Shown here piece after piece: positions 34,522-43,593 of a DNA stretch of 64,000 nucleotides. The stretch is taken from contig JAZAUS010000009.1 of assembly GCA_036342255.1 (NCBI GenBank), positions 1 to 64,000 on the forward strand, written 5' to 3'. The DNA is from RUG11198 sp036342255. Lineage in GTDB: Bacteria; Bacillota_I; Bacilli_A; RF39; UBA660. Position numbers and translations under genes: made by a program. Position 1 is the first letter of the stretch, and each line of letters begins with the position of its first letter. The notes under the pieces are model-generated. The model saw only the letters and a program-made list of their open reading frames with translations, was not told the origin of the DNA and made no database searches.

Positions 34522-35577
34522 TTATCCTATAAATAAACCTAACATATATAAAAAAATATTACATAAACATACTATTCTAACAACAAAAGCTACACATTTA
34601 TTCTTCATCAAATCAGAATATAAATATATAGGATACAAACCTAATACATATCTAAATAAACTAATACTAGCAATAGTTTTCCAATATACTATATCTCTAA
34701 AAGAACTAACAAAAACAATAATAGATAATATCCCATATATAGAAGATATTCTATCTTTTTTAAATATCTTAATACACAAATAAAAACCATATATGGTAAA
34801 AATCCAATTCAAACCAACTAAATATACTTCAAATAAAGAAAAACCAGTAGTAATAATAAACTTTATATCATTAATAAAACCTATAACAAAGAACAAACTC
34901 TCTCGTCCCCAAAAGATATACTGAACATCAACAAAATATAATAAATTATCCATCCTATAATATAAATATAATGGATACAAGCTCCCAATACCTATTGGAA
35001 TCATAATAAATAAAAATAATTCTTTATAATTAATCTTTTTATTTTTATAAATATTATAAAAATAATCTATTAGCATTGCAAAAAATAGTATAGCACCAGT
35101 ATTACGAGTAACAATACTTAAACCAATAAATAAAGAACTAACTATCTTTTTTTCCTTTTTATAATAATAAAAACTTAATAAAGTTAACATTAAAAATAAA
35201 CTTTCAGTATAAATAATAGAAAAAAATATAACTATAGGTGAAAATATATATAACCACAATCTATTTTTATCATCAACCAATTTTTCAATAATATAATAAT
35301 TAATAATACTACAAATAAAATTAATTAATAAACCAGATATAATATAAGATCTAAATACAAATGAAAATAATTTTATTAACAATGGAAATAAAGGAAAAAA
35401 AGCATACAAATTCTCCATACTATAACCATTTTTAGCAATTTCAAGATAACATTGAGCATCATAATATTTCAAAAAATCAAAATCATGCCTTATCATACCA
35501 AAAATAGCTATTACAATTAATAAAAATATTCTTAATCCCCAAAACATTTTTTCTTTCTTATCTTTAATTTTAATCAC
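34522..35577 (-). CDS. GT-C membrane protein, PIG-V-like mannosyltransferase family
   Basis: 351 residues, about 8-9 helices. The first outer loop reads FDFLKYYDAQCYLEIAKNGY, then YAFFPLFPLLIKL, matching PIG-V/GT76-type proteins (DAxxYLxIAxxGY ... FFPLxPxL) with the catalytic Asp. It would transfer a sugar from a polyprenyl-phosphate donor on the outer membrane face; the sugar is unknown. The start is GTG 35577, overlapping the previous stop as GTGA, with GAGG upstream. Last gene of a three-gene operon with another GT-C protein and a flavoprotein. Confidence 0.75.
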   Translation of the reverse strand: MIKIKDKKEKMFWGLRIFLLIVIAIFGMIRHDFDFLKYYDAQCYLEIAKNGYSMENLYAFFPLFPLLIKLFSFVFRSYIISGLLINFICSIINYYIIEKLVDDKNRLWLYIFSPIVIFFSIIYTESLFLMLTLLSFYYYKKEKKIVSSLFIGLSIVTRNTGAILFFAMLIDYFYNIYKNKKINYKELFLFIMIPIGIGSLYPLYLYYRMDNLLYFVDVQYIFWGRESLFFVIGFINDIKFIITTGFSLFEVYLVGLNWIFTIYGFYLCIKIFKKDRISSIYGILSIIVFVSSFRDIVYWKTIASISLFRYVLGLYPIYLYSDLMKNKCVAFVVRIVCLCNIFLYMLGLFIG

Positions 35578-37118
35578 TTATTAACATCCTCTTTTTTTAA
35601 ATCTTTTCTAACATATATTTTATAACCCATTCCTTCATTAGTTTTTCCTTTAAATACAACTTCATATTTTCCATTTTCGTTTATTCTATTATATAAACGT
35701 TCTGAATCTACTACAACTAAATGTGTAAAATTATATTTTTCTAAGAATTTATCTAAATCATCTTTATCTAATAATAAACCAAACAATAAATCATAATACT
35801 CCTTAAATATATCTTCTTTTTTGTTGTTTGCTTTCAAAAAAACTTCAGCTCTAGGATCTATATAAGGTTTAAGTCCTCTATATTCAAAATAACCTCCTTG
35901 ATCATATCCAACATATAATTTCATCTTATTCTTATCATAATTATCAAGTAAAAAATCAACAGCTTTACTCATCTTATTAGTATAATTAAGACCATTCGTT
36001 TTATAAAGAACACTAAATAATATAATAAAAGTAACAACTACTAAACTAAATATTATTTTTATTTTAGACGAATATACTTCTTTAAATTTAACAATTCTAA
36101 ACTTATCTTTATAGAAAAAAGCAAGTGGAAAAATAGACAAAATAAAGAAATAACTTAATCCTTTAACAGAAGAAAAACCAAGATATAATGGACCAAATAA
36201 AAATAATAAATATCTCACTCTTAATCTATCTTTATTAGAAAAAATATAACATATAAAAATAATCATCATAAAAGCAAAAATAAATTTACCACTCATCATT
36301 TTAAAACTAAAAGGTTTCATTTCTAAAACTAAGCCATTTATTTCTTTTACACCATAAGAATTTATAAAATACTTAATTGCCTCTATACCATATGGATTAA
36401 TTAAAGCTGTTAAAAACATTACAATCATAGTAATAACAATAGGAATCTTTCTATAATGTTCAGCTTTAATTTTTTTAAAATTAAAACCATCTAATAAATA
36501 AGGTAACATAAACACATATAACATCCACCACATTGAAGCATGTAAATTTATTTGAAGAAAAGAAATTACAGGTAATAATAATAAATATTTTATATTATTT
36601 TCTCTAATATATTTTTCTAAACAAAAAATTAACAACATTACTAAACAAAAAGTAAATATTTGAGGTCTAAGCACCATAAAATTTAAAGATAATAACAAAA
36701 AATCAACAAATATTGAAACAATAAAAGAAATTTTATAATTATTATTACTTAAACACATACAAACTTTATAAAAAATAAAAAAGAATACATAATTAATTAA
36801 TACGCAAAGAAGAAGCAATGATTTTATTCCGAAAAAACGATAAAACAAATAAAAAATAAGAGCTGATAACCATTGTTGCATAACAAAAGAAAAACCATTA
36901 TGTAATGTAAAAGGTTCTATTTTTGGAATACCATGATTAAAAACATATCTTCCATGATTAATTAAAAACCAAGTGTCATTATTTAAAGTATAATTACCAG
37001 CATATACAAGAAATAATAATAAAACAGTTAAACATATAAAAAAATACTTATTTAAATATACTCTTTTATTACTTTTAAAAAACCTAAATTTCAATATAAA
37101 ACACCTACTTACTTTCAT
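35574..37118 (-). CDS. GT-C-like polytopic membrane protein (paralogue of 13258-14766)
   Basis: 514 residues from ATG 37118, or 506 from TTG 37094, which has the better ribosome site (AGTAGGTG). About 11 hydrophobic helices. The loop after helix 1 carries LNNDTWFLINHGRYVFNHG and FVMQQWLSALIFYLFYRF; the soluble tail has YIDPRAEVFLKANNKKEDIF and a FTHLVVVDSERLY end. These match the product of 13258-14766 position by position. It is likely a lipid-linked sugar transferase; substrate unknown. It overlaps the flavoprotein gene stop by up to 14 bases and the next gene by 4, so the three are coupled. Confidence 0.65.
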   Translation of the reverse strand: MKVSRCFILKFRFFKSNKRVYLNKYFFICLTVLLLFLVYAGNYTLNNDTWFLINHGRYVFNHGIPKIEPFTLHNGFSFVMQQWLSALIFYLFYRFFGIKSLLLLCVLINYVFFFIFYKVCMCLSNNNYKISFIVSIFVDFLLLSLNFMVLRPQIFTFCLVMLLIFCLEKYIRENNIKYLLLLPVISFLQINLHASMWWMLYVFMLPYLLDGFNFKKIKAEHYRKIPIVITMIVMFLTALINPYGIEAIKYFINSYGVKEINGLVLEMKPFSFKMMSGKFIFAFMMIIFICYIFSNKDRLRVRYLLFLFGPLYLGFSSVKGLSYFFILSIFPLAFFYKDKFRIVKFKEVYSSKIKIIFSLVVVTFIILFSVLYKTNGLNYTNKMSKAVDFLLDNYDKNKMKLYVGYDQGGYFEYRGLKPYIDPRAEVFLKANNKKEDIFKEYYDLLFGLLLDKDDLDKFLEKYNFTHLVVVDSERLYNRINENGKYEVVFKGKTNEGMGYKIYVRKDLKKEDVNK

Positions 37119-38661
37119 GATATTCTTTTTCTACATTAACATCCCAAATATTATCCTTTTTCTTTACATCTTTAACTATATTATTCACACACTCCATAGC
37201 AGTCTCCATAGAATGATCCATATTATTATATCTATGCTGACCATTTCTACCTATACAATATAAATTTGAATATTTATCTAAATACTTCTTTACTACATCA
37301 AATTCAGAATAAGTATCAAAATATGCAGGATATGCTTTTTGAACTCTTTCAACATGATAATCTATAACATCATCTTTAGAATTAATAACACCCATCTTAA
37401 TTAATTCATCAACTGCTAAATTTTTTAGTTTATTATCTTTAAGATTCCAAAAATCATCTCCTTCATTACAAAAATACTCTAATCCCAAAGATATTGTATT
37501 ATTAAAATCTGAAGGCATATAACAAGACCAATTATTAAAAATTTGAATTCTACCTAATTTAACATCAGTACTTTGAACATAAATCCAACAATCTGGAACA
37601 ATATTATTAATAGTCTTTATATGAGTTTCATTCTTTATTTTTAATTCTTTTAAAACCAAACCAATAGTAACAAAATCTCTATATGGTAATCCATTAGATA
37701 CTTTTAAAACTCTACTAGGTACTCTCTTCATACCATTCACCAAATCTTTAATAGGCATAGATGAAATAAAAATATCACCCTTAATAATATGTTCTTTACC
37801 ATTACATATATATTTAAGAGAATTAATCTTGTCTTTACTATTATTAACACCAATAACATCAGCATCAAAAATAATTTTTCCACCCATAGAAATTATTTTT
37901 GATGCCATTAACTCCCACATCTGACCTGGTCCATATTTAGGATAGTAAAACTGTTCAATTAAAGATACTTCTTTATTACTATCTTTAATTTTAAAAATTT
38001 TAAACAACGAATTCTTTACAACTTCAAAAATAGATATACCTTTAACTCTCTGACTCCCCCAAGAAGAATCAATATCTTTAGGATTTCTACCCCATAATTT
38101 TTCTGTATATCCTTCAAAAAATATTTCATATAATTTTTTACCAAACCTATTAATATAAAAGTTTTCTAAATTACTTTCTTCTTTTTTTATAAATATAGAT
38201 TTTAAATAACTAAAACCAGAAACAATAGTAGTTCCCAATCCTAAATTACGAAAAGTTTTAAATTTTAAAGAAATAGGATAATCAAAAAATTTCTTTTTAT
38301 AAAATATTCTAGAAACTCTATTTCTAATTAAGAATACTTCATCTTCTATTTCAGGATCTTTACCACCTTTGATATATTCTTTATTATCAATACCAAGTTT
38401 TATATCATCATAACTTCCTTTACCCTGTATAGGCATAATTTCCTTCCATATATCAAACACTTTCTCATCCTTTGTAAAAAATCTATGTCCACCCAAATCC
38501 ATTCTATTACCATTATAAGATACAGTTTTAGAAATTCCTCCAACTTGATTATCTTTCTCAATAATAATAATATTATATTTATCATAATCTCTTAAAAGTA
38601 AATAAGCTGCAGTTAATCCAGCAGGCCCTGCTCCAATAATAACAACATCAATTTTCCCCAT
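37105..38661 (-). CDS. FAD-dependent oxidoreductase of the protoporphyrinogen oxidase/UDP-Galp mutase-like group
   Basis: 518 residues. The N-terminal FAD-binding motif is IIGAGPAGLTAAYLLL, then IIEKDNQVGGISKTV and GGHRFFTK, the last a mark of amine-oxidase-like NAD(P)-binding_8 proteins often found with polysaccharide genes. The C-terminus has YCIGRNGQHRYNNMDHSME, resembling UDP-galactopyranose mutase ends. It may isomerise or oxidise a sugar nucleotide or lipid-linked sugar; the substrate cannot be told. The start is ATG 38661 with AGAGGTG, promoter 38680-38688. It heads the operon with two GT-C membrane enzymes, which supports a glycan role. Confidence 0.78.
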   Translation of the reverse strand: MGKIDVVIIGAGPAGLTAAYLLLRDYDKYNIIIIEKDNQVGGISKTVSYNGNRMDLGGHRFFTKDEKVFDIWKEIMPIQGKGSYDDIKLGIDNKEYIKGGKDPEIEDEVFLIRNRVSRIFYKKKFFDYPISLKFKTFRNLGLGTTIVSGFSYLKSIFIKKEESNLENFYINRFGKKLYEIFFEGYTEKLWGRNPKDIDSSWGSQRVKGISIFEVVKNSLFKIFKIKDSNKEVSLIEQFYYPKYGPGQMWELMASKIISMGGKIIFDADVIGVNNSKDKINSLKYICNGKEHIIKGDIFISSMPIKDLVNGMKRVPSRVLKVSNGLPYRDFVTIGLVLKELKIKNETHIKTINNIVPDCWIYVQSTDVKLGRIQIFNNWSCYMPSDFNNTISLGLEYFCNEGDDFWNLKDNKLKNLAVDELIKMGVINSKDDVIDYHVERVQKAYPAYFDTYSEFDVVKKYLDKYSNLYCIGRNGQHRYNNMDHSMETAMECVNNIVKDVKKKDNIWDVNVEKEYHESK

Positions 38662-38679
38662 TGAAACACCTCTATAAAA

Positions 38680-38688
38680 ATTATAACA
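38680..38688 (-). promoter_or_regulatory. Extended -10 promoter of the flavoprotein operon
   Basis: TGTTATAAT on the minus strand, between the pilus operon terminator and the flavoprotein start; short leader. Confidence 0.5.
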
Positions 38689-38698
38689 TAAAATAAAA

Positions 38699-38718
38699 AA
38701 AACTACATAAGTAGTTTT
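38699..38718 (-). terminator. Terminator of the Tad pilus operon
   Basis: An 8-bp stem (38699-38706 with 38711-38718) with a 4-base loop and eight T on the minus strand, overlapping the last stop codon. Confidence 0.75.
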
Positions 38719-39676
38719 AATTTTTCTTTAATAATTCCATTTTTTCAAATAATGGTAATAAAGTATCAGAATTATCTTCTCTATCATATAAAGGAGGAAT
38801 ATTATAAAAAACCTTTATACTAGCTTCAAATTCAAAATCTTTAATATCTTTATTATTAAAGAAACTTTTATTCAAGACAATTCTTTCCATCTTAAGCTTA
38901 GAAAAAATAGATTGATCTAATGTAATTAACTTATTAATTTTAAGCAATGAAGGTTCAACTAAATATAACATATCAGTACACACATTACTACTAATAGCTT
39001 CCCCTAAATCATTTAAATCAAGAAGAATTACATTAACATCCTTAAATTCCATTATTTTACTTGTAAGCTCTTTCTCCGTAACAGAAATCATAGATTTATC
39101 ATGATAAAATAGAAAATCCTTTTTATTAACTTCTATTGCAATAACAGAATAAAACTTAGATAAAACTTCTTTCATCATATAAACCAAACTAGTAGCCCCA
39201 GCATCATCAGTAAGATTCTTAACACCAATAACTCTTACATTATTATTAGATACTAATTCATTACTAACTTCCTGGACACCTTCAATCATTTCTCCATCCA
39301 TCTGCTGATAATGAGCTACATCCCTATAACTATTAGGATTAGCATACAAATATTTAACCTCATCTAAATTACGAGCAAAATTATAAATACCCATACTAAC
39401 TAATTTAGATAAATATATTTTAGAATTTACAACAGGATCATCATTCAATAAAATAATAACTTTATCAACATCTAAACCCATAGATAACTTTTGAATATTA
39501 CCAAAGTTCTTATAATCTTTAATAGATGTAATATCTAAAAACATTCTATTAAAAAAGAAATTGGAGAAAGTCTGAACAATTTCATCAACATCAAATTCTC
39601 CATTCATAGATTTTATAATATCAACATCTAAATTACTAAGCACATCTCTATTCAAATTTGATACAATAACATTCAT
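38717..39676 (-). CDS. TadZ/CpaE-like protein with degenerate Walker A
   Basis: 319 residues. Position in the Tad operon and layout match TadZ/CpaE: an N-terminal receiver-like domain (about 1-140) and a MinD/ParA-like domain. The nucleotide loop position reads GVKNLTDDAGATSLVYMM (residues 151-168), where active family members have a KGGxGxT loop; the glycines and the signature Lys are replaced by DDA. Later strands (FKDVNVILLDLND, LYLVEPS, MERIVLNKS) still follow the fold. It probably localises the pilus machine without ATP hydrolysis. Last gene of the operon; ribosome site GGAGG. Confidence 0.65.
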   Translation of the reverse strand: MNVIVSNLNRDVLSNLDVDIIKSMNGEFDVDEIVQTFSNFFFNRMFLDITSIKDYKNFGNIQKLSMGLDVDKVIILLNDDPVVNSKIYLSKLVSMGIYNFARNLDEVKYLYANPNSYRDVAHYQQMDGEMIEGVQEVSNELVSNNNVRVIGVKNLTDDAGATSLVYMMKEVLSKFYSVIAIEVNKKDFLFYHDKSMISVTEKELTSKIMEFKDVNVILLDLNDLGEAISSNVCTDMLYLVEPSLLKINKLITLDQSIFSKLKMERIVLNKSFFNNKDIKDFEFEASIKVFYNIPPLYDREDNSDTLLPLFEKMELLKKN

Positions 39677-39697
39677 TCTATACCTCCAAAATCCTTC

Positions 39698-40132
39698 TTA
39701 TTTTACCATAGACATAGTCTCACCACTAATAGGTAATTTTACACTAATATGTAAAAAAGGAAACTCGGCATACATATAAACAGTCACCTTGTAATAATTA
39801 CCAGGATATTGTATAATACAAACACCATTATCAGATTGATATTTAGCGGAATCTCCAGCTTCCTTAGCAGCAGCCTTGCAATCATCACTGATAGTTTCAG
39901 AACTAACCTTATAAGGAATTTTATATAAATAAGCATAAATTATATCATTAACATCATTCGTTCTTGATGCATCATTAATATCAAATTGTTGTTGCTCTAA
40001 AATATTAATAACACCATTCTTTATACGATAAGCTTTTGCAATATTAAGTGCTACTCCTAAAAAAGTAACATATACTACAAAAAATACCATCAATAATTTC
40101 AAAGTAAACGTTCCACCAAAAGCTTCCTTCAT
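39698..40132 (-). CDS. TadE-like pseudopilin
   Basis: 144 residues. An N-terminal membrane helix (about 11-30, LKLLMVFFVVYVTFLGVAL) starts close to the terminus after KEAFGGTF, then a soluble domain with two cysteines (DDC and GVC) that could form a disulfide, ending in a beta-rich tail with PISGETMS. Size, topology and place between the Flp pilin and TadZ-like genes fit a TadE/TadF minor pilin. No family motif is strong enough to name it precisely. Ribosome site AGAGGTG. Confidence 0.6.
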   Translation of the reverse strand: MKEAFGGTFTLKLLMVFFVVYVTFLGVALNIAKAYRIKNGVINILEQQQFDINDASRTNDVNDIIYAYLYKIPYKVSSETISDDCKAAAKEAGDSAKYQSDNGVCIIQYPGNYYKVTVYMYAEFPFLHISVKLPISGETMSMVK

Positions 40133-40194
40133 TAAATATCACCTCTATTAAAATAACCAAAATATATTTTAGTGTAAAGAAACACTAACAAAAA

Positions 40195-40383
40195 CTAAGA
40201 ATAATCAACAGCATTCAATTGGGTGTTTGCAGCTTGATTACCTGCATTAGTCATATCTTCCCAAGAATGTTTTATGTAATTACGCATACTTGGTATTAAA
40301 AATACAGATAAAATACCTACAATTGCAATTACAGCGATAATAACAACTATTGTCATACTTAATTCACCAGTAGCATCTTTCAT
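40195..40383 (-). CDS. flp: Flp-type (Tad) major pilin candidate
   Basis: 62 residues: short N-terminus MKDATG, then ELSMTIVVIIAVIAIVGILS, a hydrophobic helix headed by Glu directly after Gly, as expected for a prepilin cut at G/E, then a polar 30-residue tail rich in Asn, Ala and Gln. This is the size and shape of Flp pilins, which polymerise into Tad fibres. The strongest ribosome site in the operon (AAGGAGGTGA) fits high expression, and a TATAAT lies just upstream inside the gap to tadC. The exact cleavage site is inferred. Confidence 0.72.
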   Translation of the reverse strand: MKDATGELSMTIVVIIAVIAIVGILSVFLIPSMRNYIKHSWEDMTNAGNQAANTQLNAVDYS

Positions 40384-40430
40384 CCATTATCACCTCCTTA
40401 CCTAAAAATCTTATTATAATATATCTCCAA

Positions 40431-41225
40431 TTACATTGCGTTGGCTAACATCATAAACATTGAAACCATTAGAATCAACATTCCACCACCGCCTGTACAA
40501 ACTAGCATCATCATTGTCATACTTTCCATCTTATCAAGTCTAGCTTTATATTTTTGTTGTCTTGATTTTTCTTGCAAAGCAGAAACACTCTTACTAAATG
40601 AAAGTAATTGTGTATGTTTCTTTTCTTGTTCACCTAAACCTAATCTATACAAAAGTCTCATCATTCTCATAGAATCTCTAACTGGATACATATTTGCAAA
40701 ATCAACATAAGGTTGAATACTTGCATCACCAGCTTCAATTTTAGCAACTGTTTCTTTTAAACCAGGTTTAAAAACCTCAGGAGCATCATCTATACTACGT
40801 GCCAAAGCAACTGGAACAGTATAATGTTGAATCAAAACTTCAAGACCTTTCAAATAATATGGAAGCAAAGAATCAATTTCATTTAAATGCTTCTTATAAT
40901 AACTTCTTAAACTAAAATAGTCATATTTAAAAGTTAAAAACGCTAATACAAAACAAATAACTATATACAAATAATTAACACTTGTTAAAAAGACTAATAA
41001 TGTAATAGCTAACACTATACCAGCATTTCTCCATCTTGTCATATATACAGCTTGTGGATCATAAACCCTATCACCATATTTAGCTAATAATAGGAATTCA
41101 TAATCACTTTCTTTAAAAATATTAAAAATATCTTTATTATCATCTACAAATTTAGAAGTATTAACTCTATTAGTATAAAACATTACACCAAAGGCAATAA
41201 CACCTATAAAAAATATTTCTATCAT
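40431..41225 (-). CDS. tadC: TadC-like pilus inner-membrane platform protein
   Basis: 264 residues with the GspF/T2SSF domain. Two N-terminal helices and a C-terminal helix pair surround a cytosolic helical bundle (KHLNEIDSLLPYYLKGLEVL and RSIDDAPEVFKPGLKETVAK are the recognisable segments). It is the second platform protein of the Tad machine, partner of TadB, and together they anchor the CpaF motor. It starts 2 bases after tadB (ATG 41225) and precedes the pilin gene by 47 bases. Confidence 0.82.
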   Translation of the reverse strand: MIEIFFIGVIAFGVMFYTNRVNTSKFVDDNKDIFNIFKESDYEFLLLAKYGDRVYDPQAVYMTRWRNAGIVLAITLLVFLTSVNYLYIVICFVLAFLTFKYDYFSLRSYYKKHLNEIDSLLPYYLKGLEVLIQHYTVPVALARSIDDAPEVFKPGLKETVAKIEAGDASIQPYVDFANMYPVRDSMRMMRLLYRLGLGEQEKKHTQLLSFSKSVSALQEKSRQQKYKARLDKMESMTMMMLVCTGGGGMLILMVSMFMMLANAM

Positions 41226-41227
41226 AA

Positions 41228-42124
41228 TTACTCAGCCCCCACATTCTCATTATAATATTTCTCACCTTTAAGCAAGAAACCTGTATTAATAAATACTAAA
41301 GCATGTAAAGCAACAGCAATCATCAAATTATGTAACATTTGAATATATGTCTCAATCTGTACTAACATTTGAAGCAATATTACTATTCCAAATAAAGCAA
41401 AACCAAACATTAAAAACTGTCTATGAAACGATGCCCTATCCATTCTATCTCTATATACACCTTCAACCAAAGCATCTACATCATCAAGCATATTATCAAA
41501 CATATCTCCAGTATCCTTAGCACCTTCTTTAGTAACTTGTAAGAATAATTGATGCATATTCTTTACCATAAAGAACGGATATTTAGTATTCATATATACT
41601 ATAGAATCATAAACATCTCCATTTTCATAAGACAATGCAATCATTGTTTTTACATCAGATAAAACTGGATCTTCTAATACACCAGATTCAACTACACCCT
41701 CTAATGACTTTACAAATGCTTGTGTTGTAGCAAATTCCATAATAGTATTAGTAACATATACTTGTATTTGTTCAAATATAAACTCACTATACTGCCTCTT
41801 AGACCTTAAGTATGTTAAATATGGAACAAATGCAATAGCAATTGCCAAATACACAATAGAAACAATAATACTATAAAAATATAAATAACCAACACCAGCT
41901 GCAAAACCACCAACTAAAAGTATTTGAGTCAAATATTGCCTTGGAGTATAATCAATACCAAGCTTCTTAATTTTAGCTCGCATTTCTTTATAAGAATAAG
42001 GGGCATACTTATCATATATAGAATTAATCTGAGTATTTACAAACTTATAAACACCAGCACCAACACTAAAACGATAAGTAATTATAAATAGGACTATAAC
42101 GCCAACTAAAATAATTTCAATCAC
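41228..42124 (-). CDS. tadB: TadB-like pilus inner-membrane platform protein
   Basis: 298 residues, GspF-type fold: N-terminal helix, a helix pair near residues 70-105, a cytosolic domain containing FIFEQIQVYVTNTIMEFATT and VVESGVLEDPVLSDVKTMIA, and two C-terminal helices. The start codon is GTG (42124) behind GAGGTGG. It lies 14 bases after the CpaF gene and directly before tadC, the usual cpaF-tadB-tadC order. Confidence 0.82.
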   Translation of the reverse strand: MIEIILVGVIVLFIITYRFSVGAGVYKFVNTQINSIYDKYAPYSYKEMRAKIKKLGIDYTPRQYLTQILLVGGFAAGVGYLYFYSIIVSIVYLAIAIAFVPYLTYLRSKRQYSEFIFEQIQVYVTNTIMEFATTQAFVKSLEGVVESGVLEDPVLSDVKTMIALSYENGDVYDSIVYMNTKYPFFMVKNMHQLFLQVTKEGAKDTGDMFDNMLDDVDALVEGVYRDRMDRASFHRQFLMFGFALFGIVILLQMLVQIETYIQMLHNLMIAVALHALVFINTGFLLKGEKYYNENVGAE

Positions 42125-42138
42125 ATTACCACCTCACT

Positions 42139-43578
42139 CTATCCTTTATTACTACTAGCATCAATATTATTATAACTCATATTTTGTGAATTAACAAGAT
42201 TATTATTTGCAAAATTTGAATTATTTTGATTAGTAACTACATTAGAAGTTGATGCAACACTAGAAGCATTATTAGTAACAGTATTCTGTACTACTGCTTG
42301 TTGCTGATTAGAAGCATTAACACTAGCGACAGTTTGCCCACCAATAGTATTAGAATTAACAACTGCACTAGCAGGTTTTATCGCAACAACCTTAGCCGAA
42401 GCATTATTATTTGCATTATTTGCAGGTGCAACTTGTTGCACAACCTCATTATTAGTACCACTATTCTCCTGTTCAGCATTATTATTATCCAAACTTTCAT
42501 CTTTCTTCTCATTAGGATCATGGAATTGTTCTTTAACCAATATATCAGGCTTCATAATAACACCCTGACTTTCCAAATACCCTAATAAATATTTAGAAGG
42601 ATTATTAATAATAGTATGACCATCAGGTGTTCTTTTATATAATATTTTAAATTCAGGTTTATTTTCTTCAGTAACATAAAATTCAACAACTTCAGCTACC
42701 TCTCTCTTAAATCTCTGTAATTCAGGACTATAATAACCCTTTATATGAACACCTAACTGAACATATCTATGAATACTTCTAAGAAATTGATCCATATCAA
42801 TACTAGATTCCAATAAACTATATAAACGGCTAGGTATACTCTCAGCTTTATCAGCATGTATAGTAGATAATATATTATGTCCAGATGAAATAGAGTCCCT
42901 AACAGCCATAACAGCTTCAGCACTTCTAACCTCGGACAAAAGTATCCATCTAGGATTCTGTCTCATACAAGTAACCAAAACATCAGCATAACTAGCTATA
43001 TTATTAGTCTTCATAGCCACTATATCACGATGAGGAAATATTCTATCCAAGTGAAGCTCTAAAGTATCCTCAATTGTTATTAATTTCTCATCTTCTTTAG
43101 TATGAGCAGCCATATACTTAACAAACTCAGTTTTACCACTACCAGTTTCTCCACTAACTAATATATTACAGTGTCCTCCAACACATTGTAATATAAAGTC
43201 ATGTATATCTAATCTAATATAATCTTCTTTAATAATTTTATCTTTTTCCAACCTTATCTTAGCAGGTGTTTTACGAATTAACACAGCGACACCATTTCTA
43301 GCAATAGAATCATGTACAAAGTTCATACGCAACTCTGCACTTTCAGCATCTAGAAATGGATTAGCCATATTAAAAGCTTTTCCCATTGAATTAGCACATT
43401 GAAAAGCCATTTTTTCAACAAACTGATTATTAACAGCAGGGTTCTCTACTCTATAAACACCCTTAGATAAAGTTTTTAACCAAACTTGACCCCCATTACT
43501 ATAAGATATATCTGTAATATCATCATTATCTAAATATTCCTGAATCGGCCCAAAATCAACTTGTGAAAATTCATTCAA
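42139..43578 (-). CDS. cpaF: CpaF/TadA-type pilus assembly ATPase with Q/N-rich tail
   Basis: 479 residues. Walker A is SGETGSGKTEFVKYM, the Asp box is ITIEDTLELH, the Walker B region is RWILLSEVRSAEA and the His box is GHNILSTIHADKA, so it is an active-looking type II/IV secretion ATPase that powers pilus extension. The N-terminal domain is shorter than in proteobacterial CpaF. The last about 115 residues are low-complexity Asn/Gln/Ser/Val, unusual for this family. The start is TTG 43578, 8 bases after AGGAGG; the nearby ATG is out of frame. Confidence 0.9.
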   Translation of the reverse strand: MNEFSQVDFGPIQEYLDNDDITDISYSNGGQVWLKTLSKGVYRVENPAVNNQFVEKMAFQCANSMGKAFNMANPFLDAESAELRMNFVHDSIARNGVAVLIRKTPAKIRLEKDKIIKEDYIRLDIHDFILQCVGGHCNILVSGETGSGKTEFVKYMAAHTKEDEKLITIEDTLELHLDRIFPHRDIVAMKTNNIASYADVLVTCMRQNPRWILLSEVRSAEAVMAVRDSISSGHNILSTIHADKAESIPSRLYSLLESSIDMDQFLRSIHRYVQLGVHIKGYYSPELQRFKREVAEVVEFYVTEENKPEFKILYKRTPDGHTIINNPSKYLLGYLESQGVIMKPDILVKEQFHDPNEKKDESLDNNNAEQENSGTNNEVVQQVAPANNANNNASAKVVAIKPASAVVNSNTIGGQTVASVNASNQQQAVVQNTVTNNASSVASTSNVVTNQNNSNFANNNLVNSQNMSYNNIDASSNKG

Positions 43579-43593
43579 AATTTTCGCCTCCTA

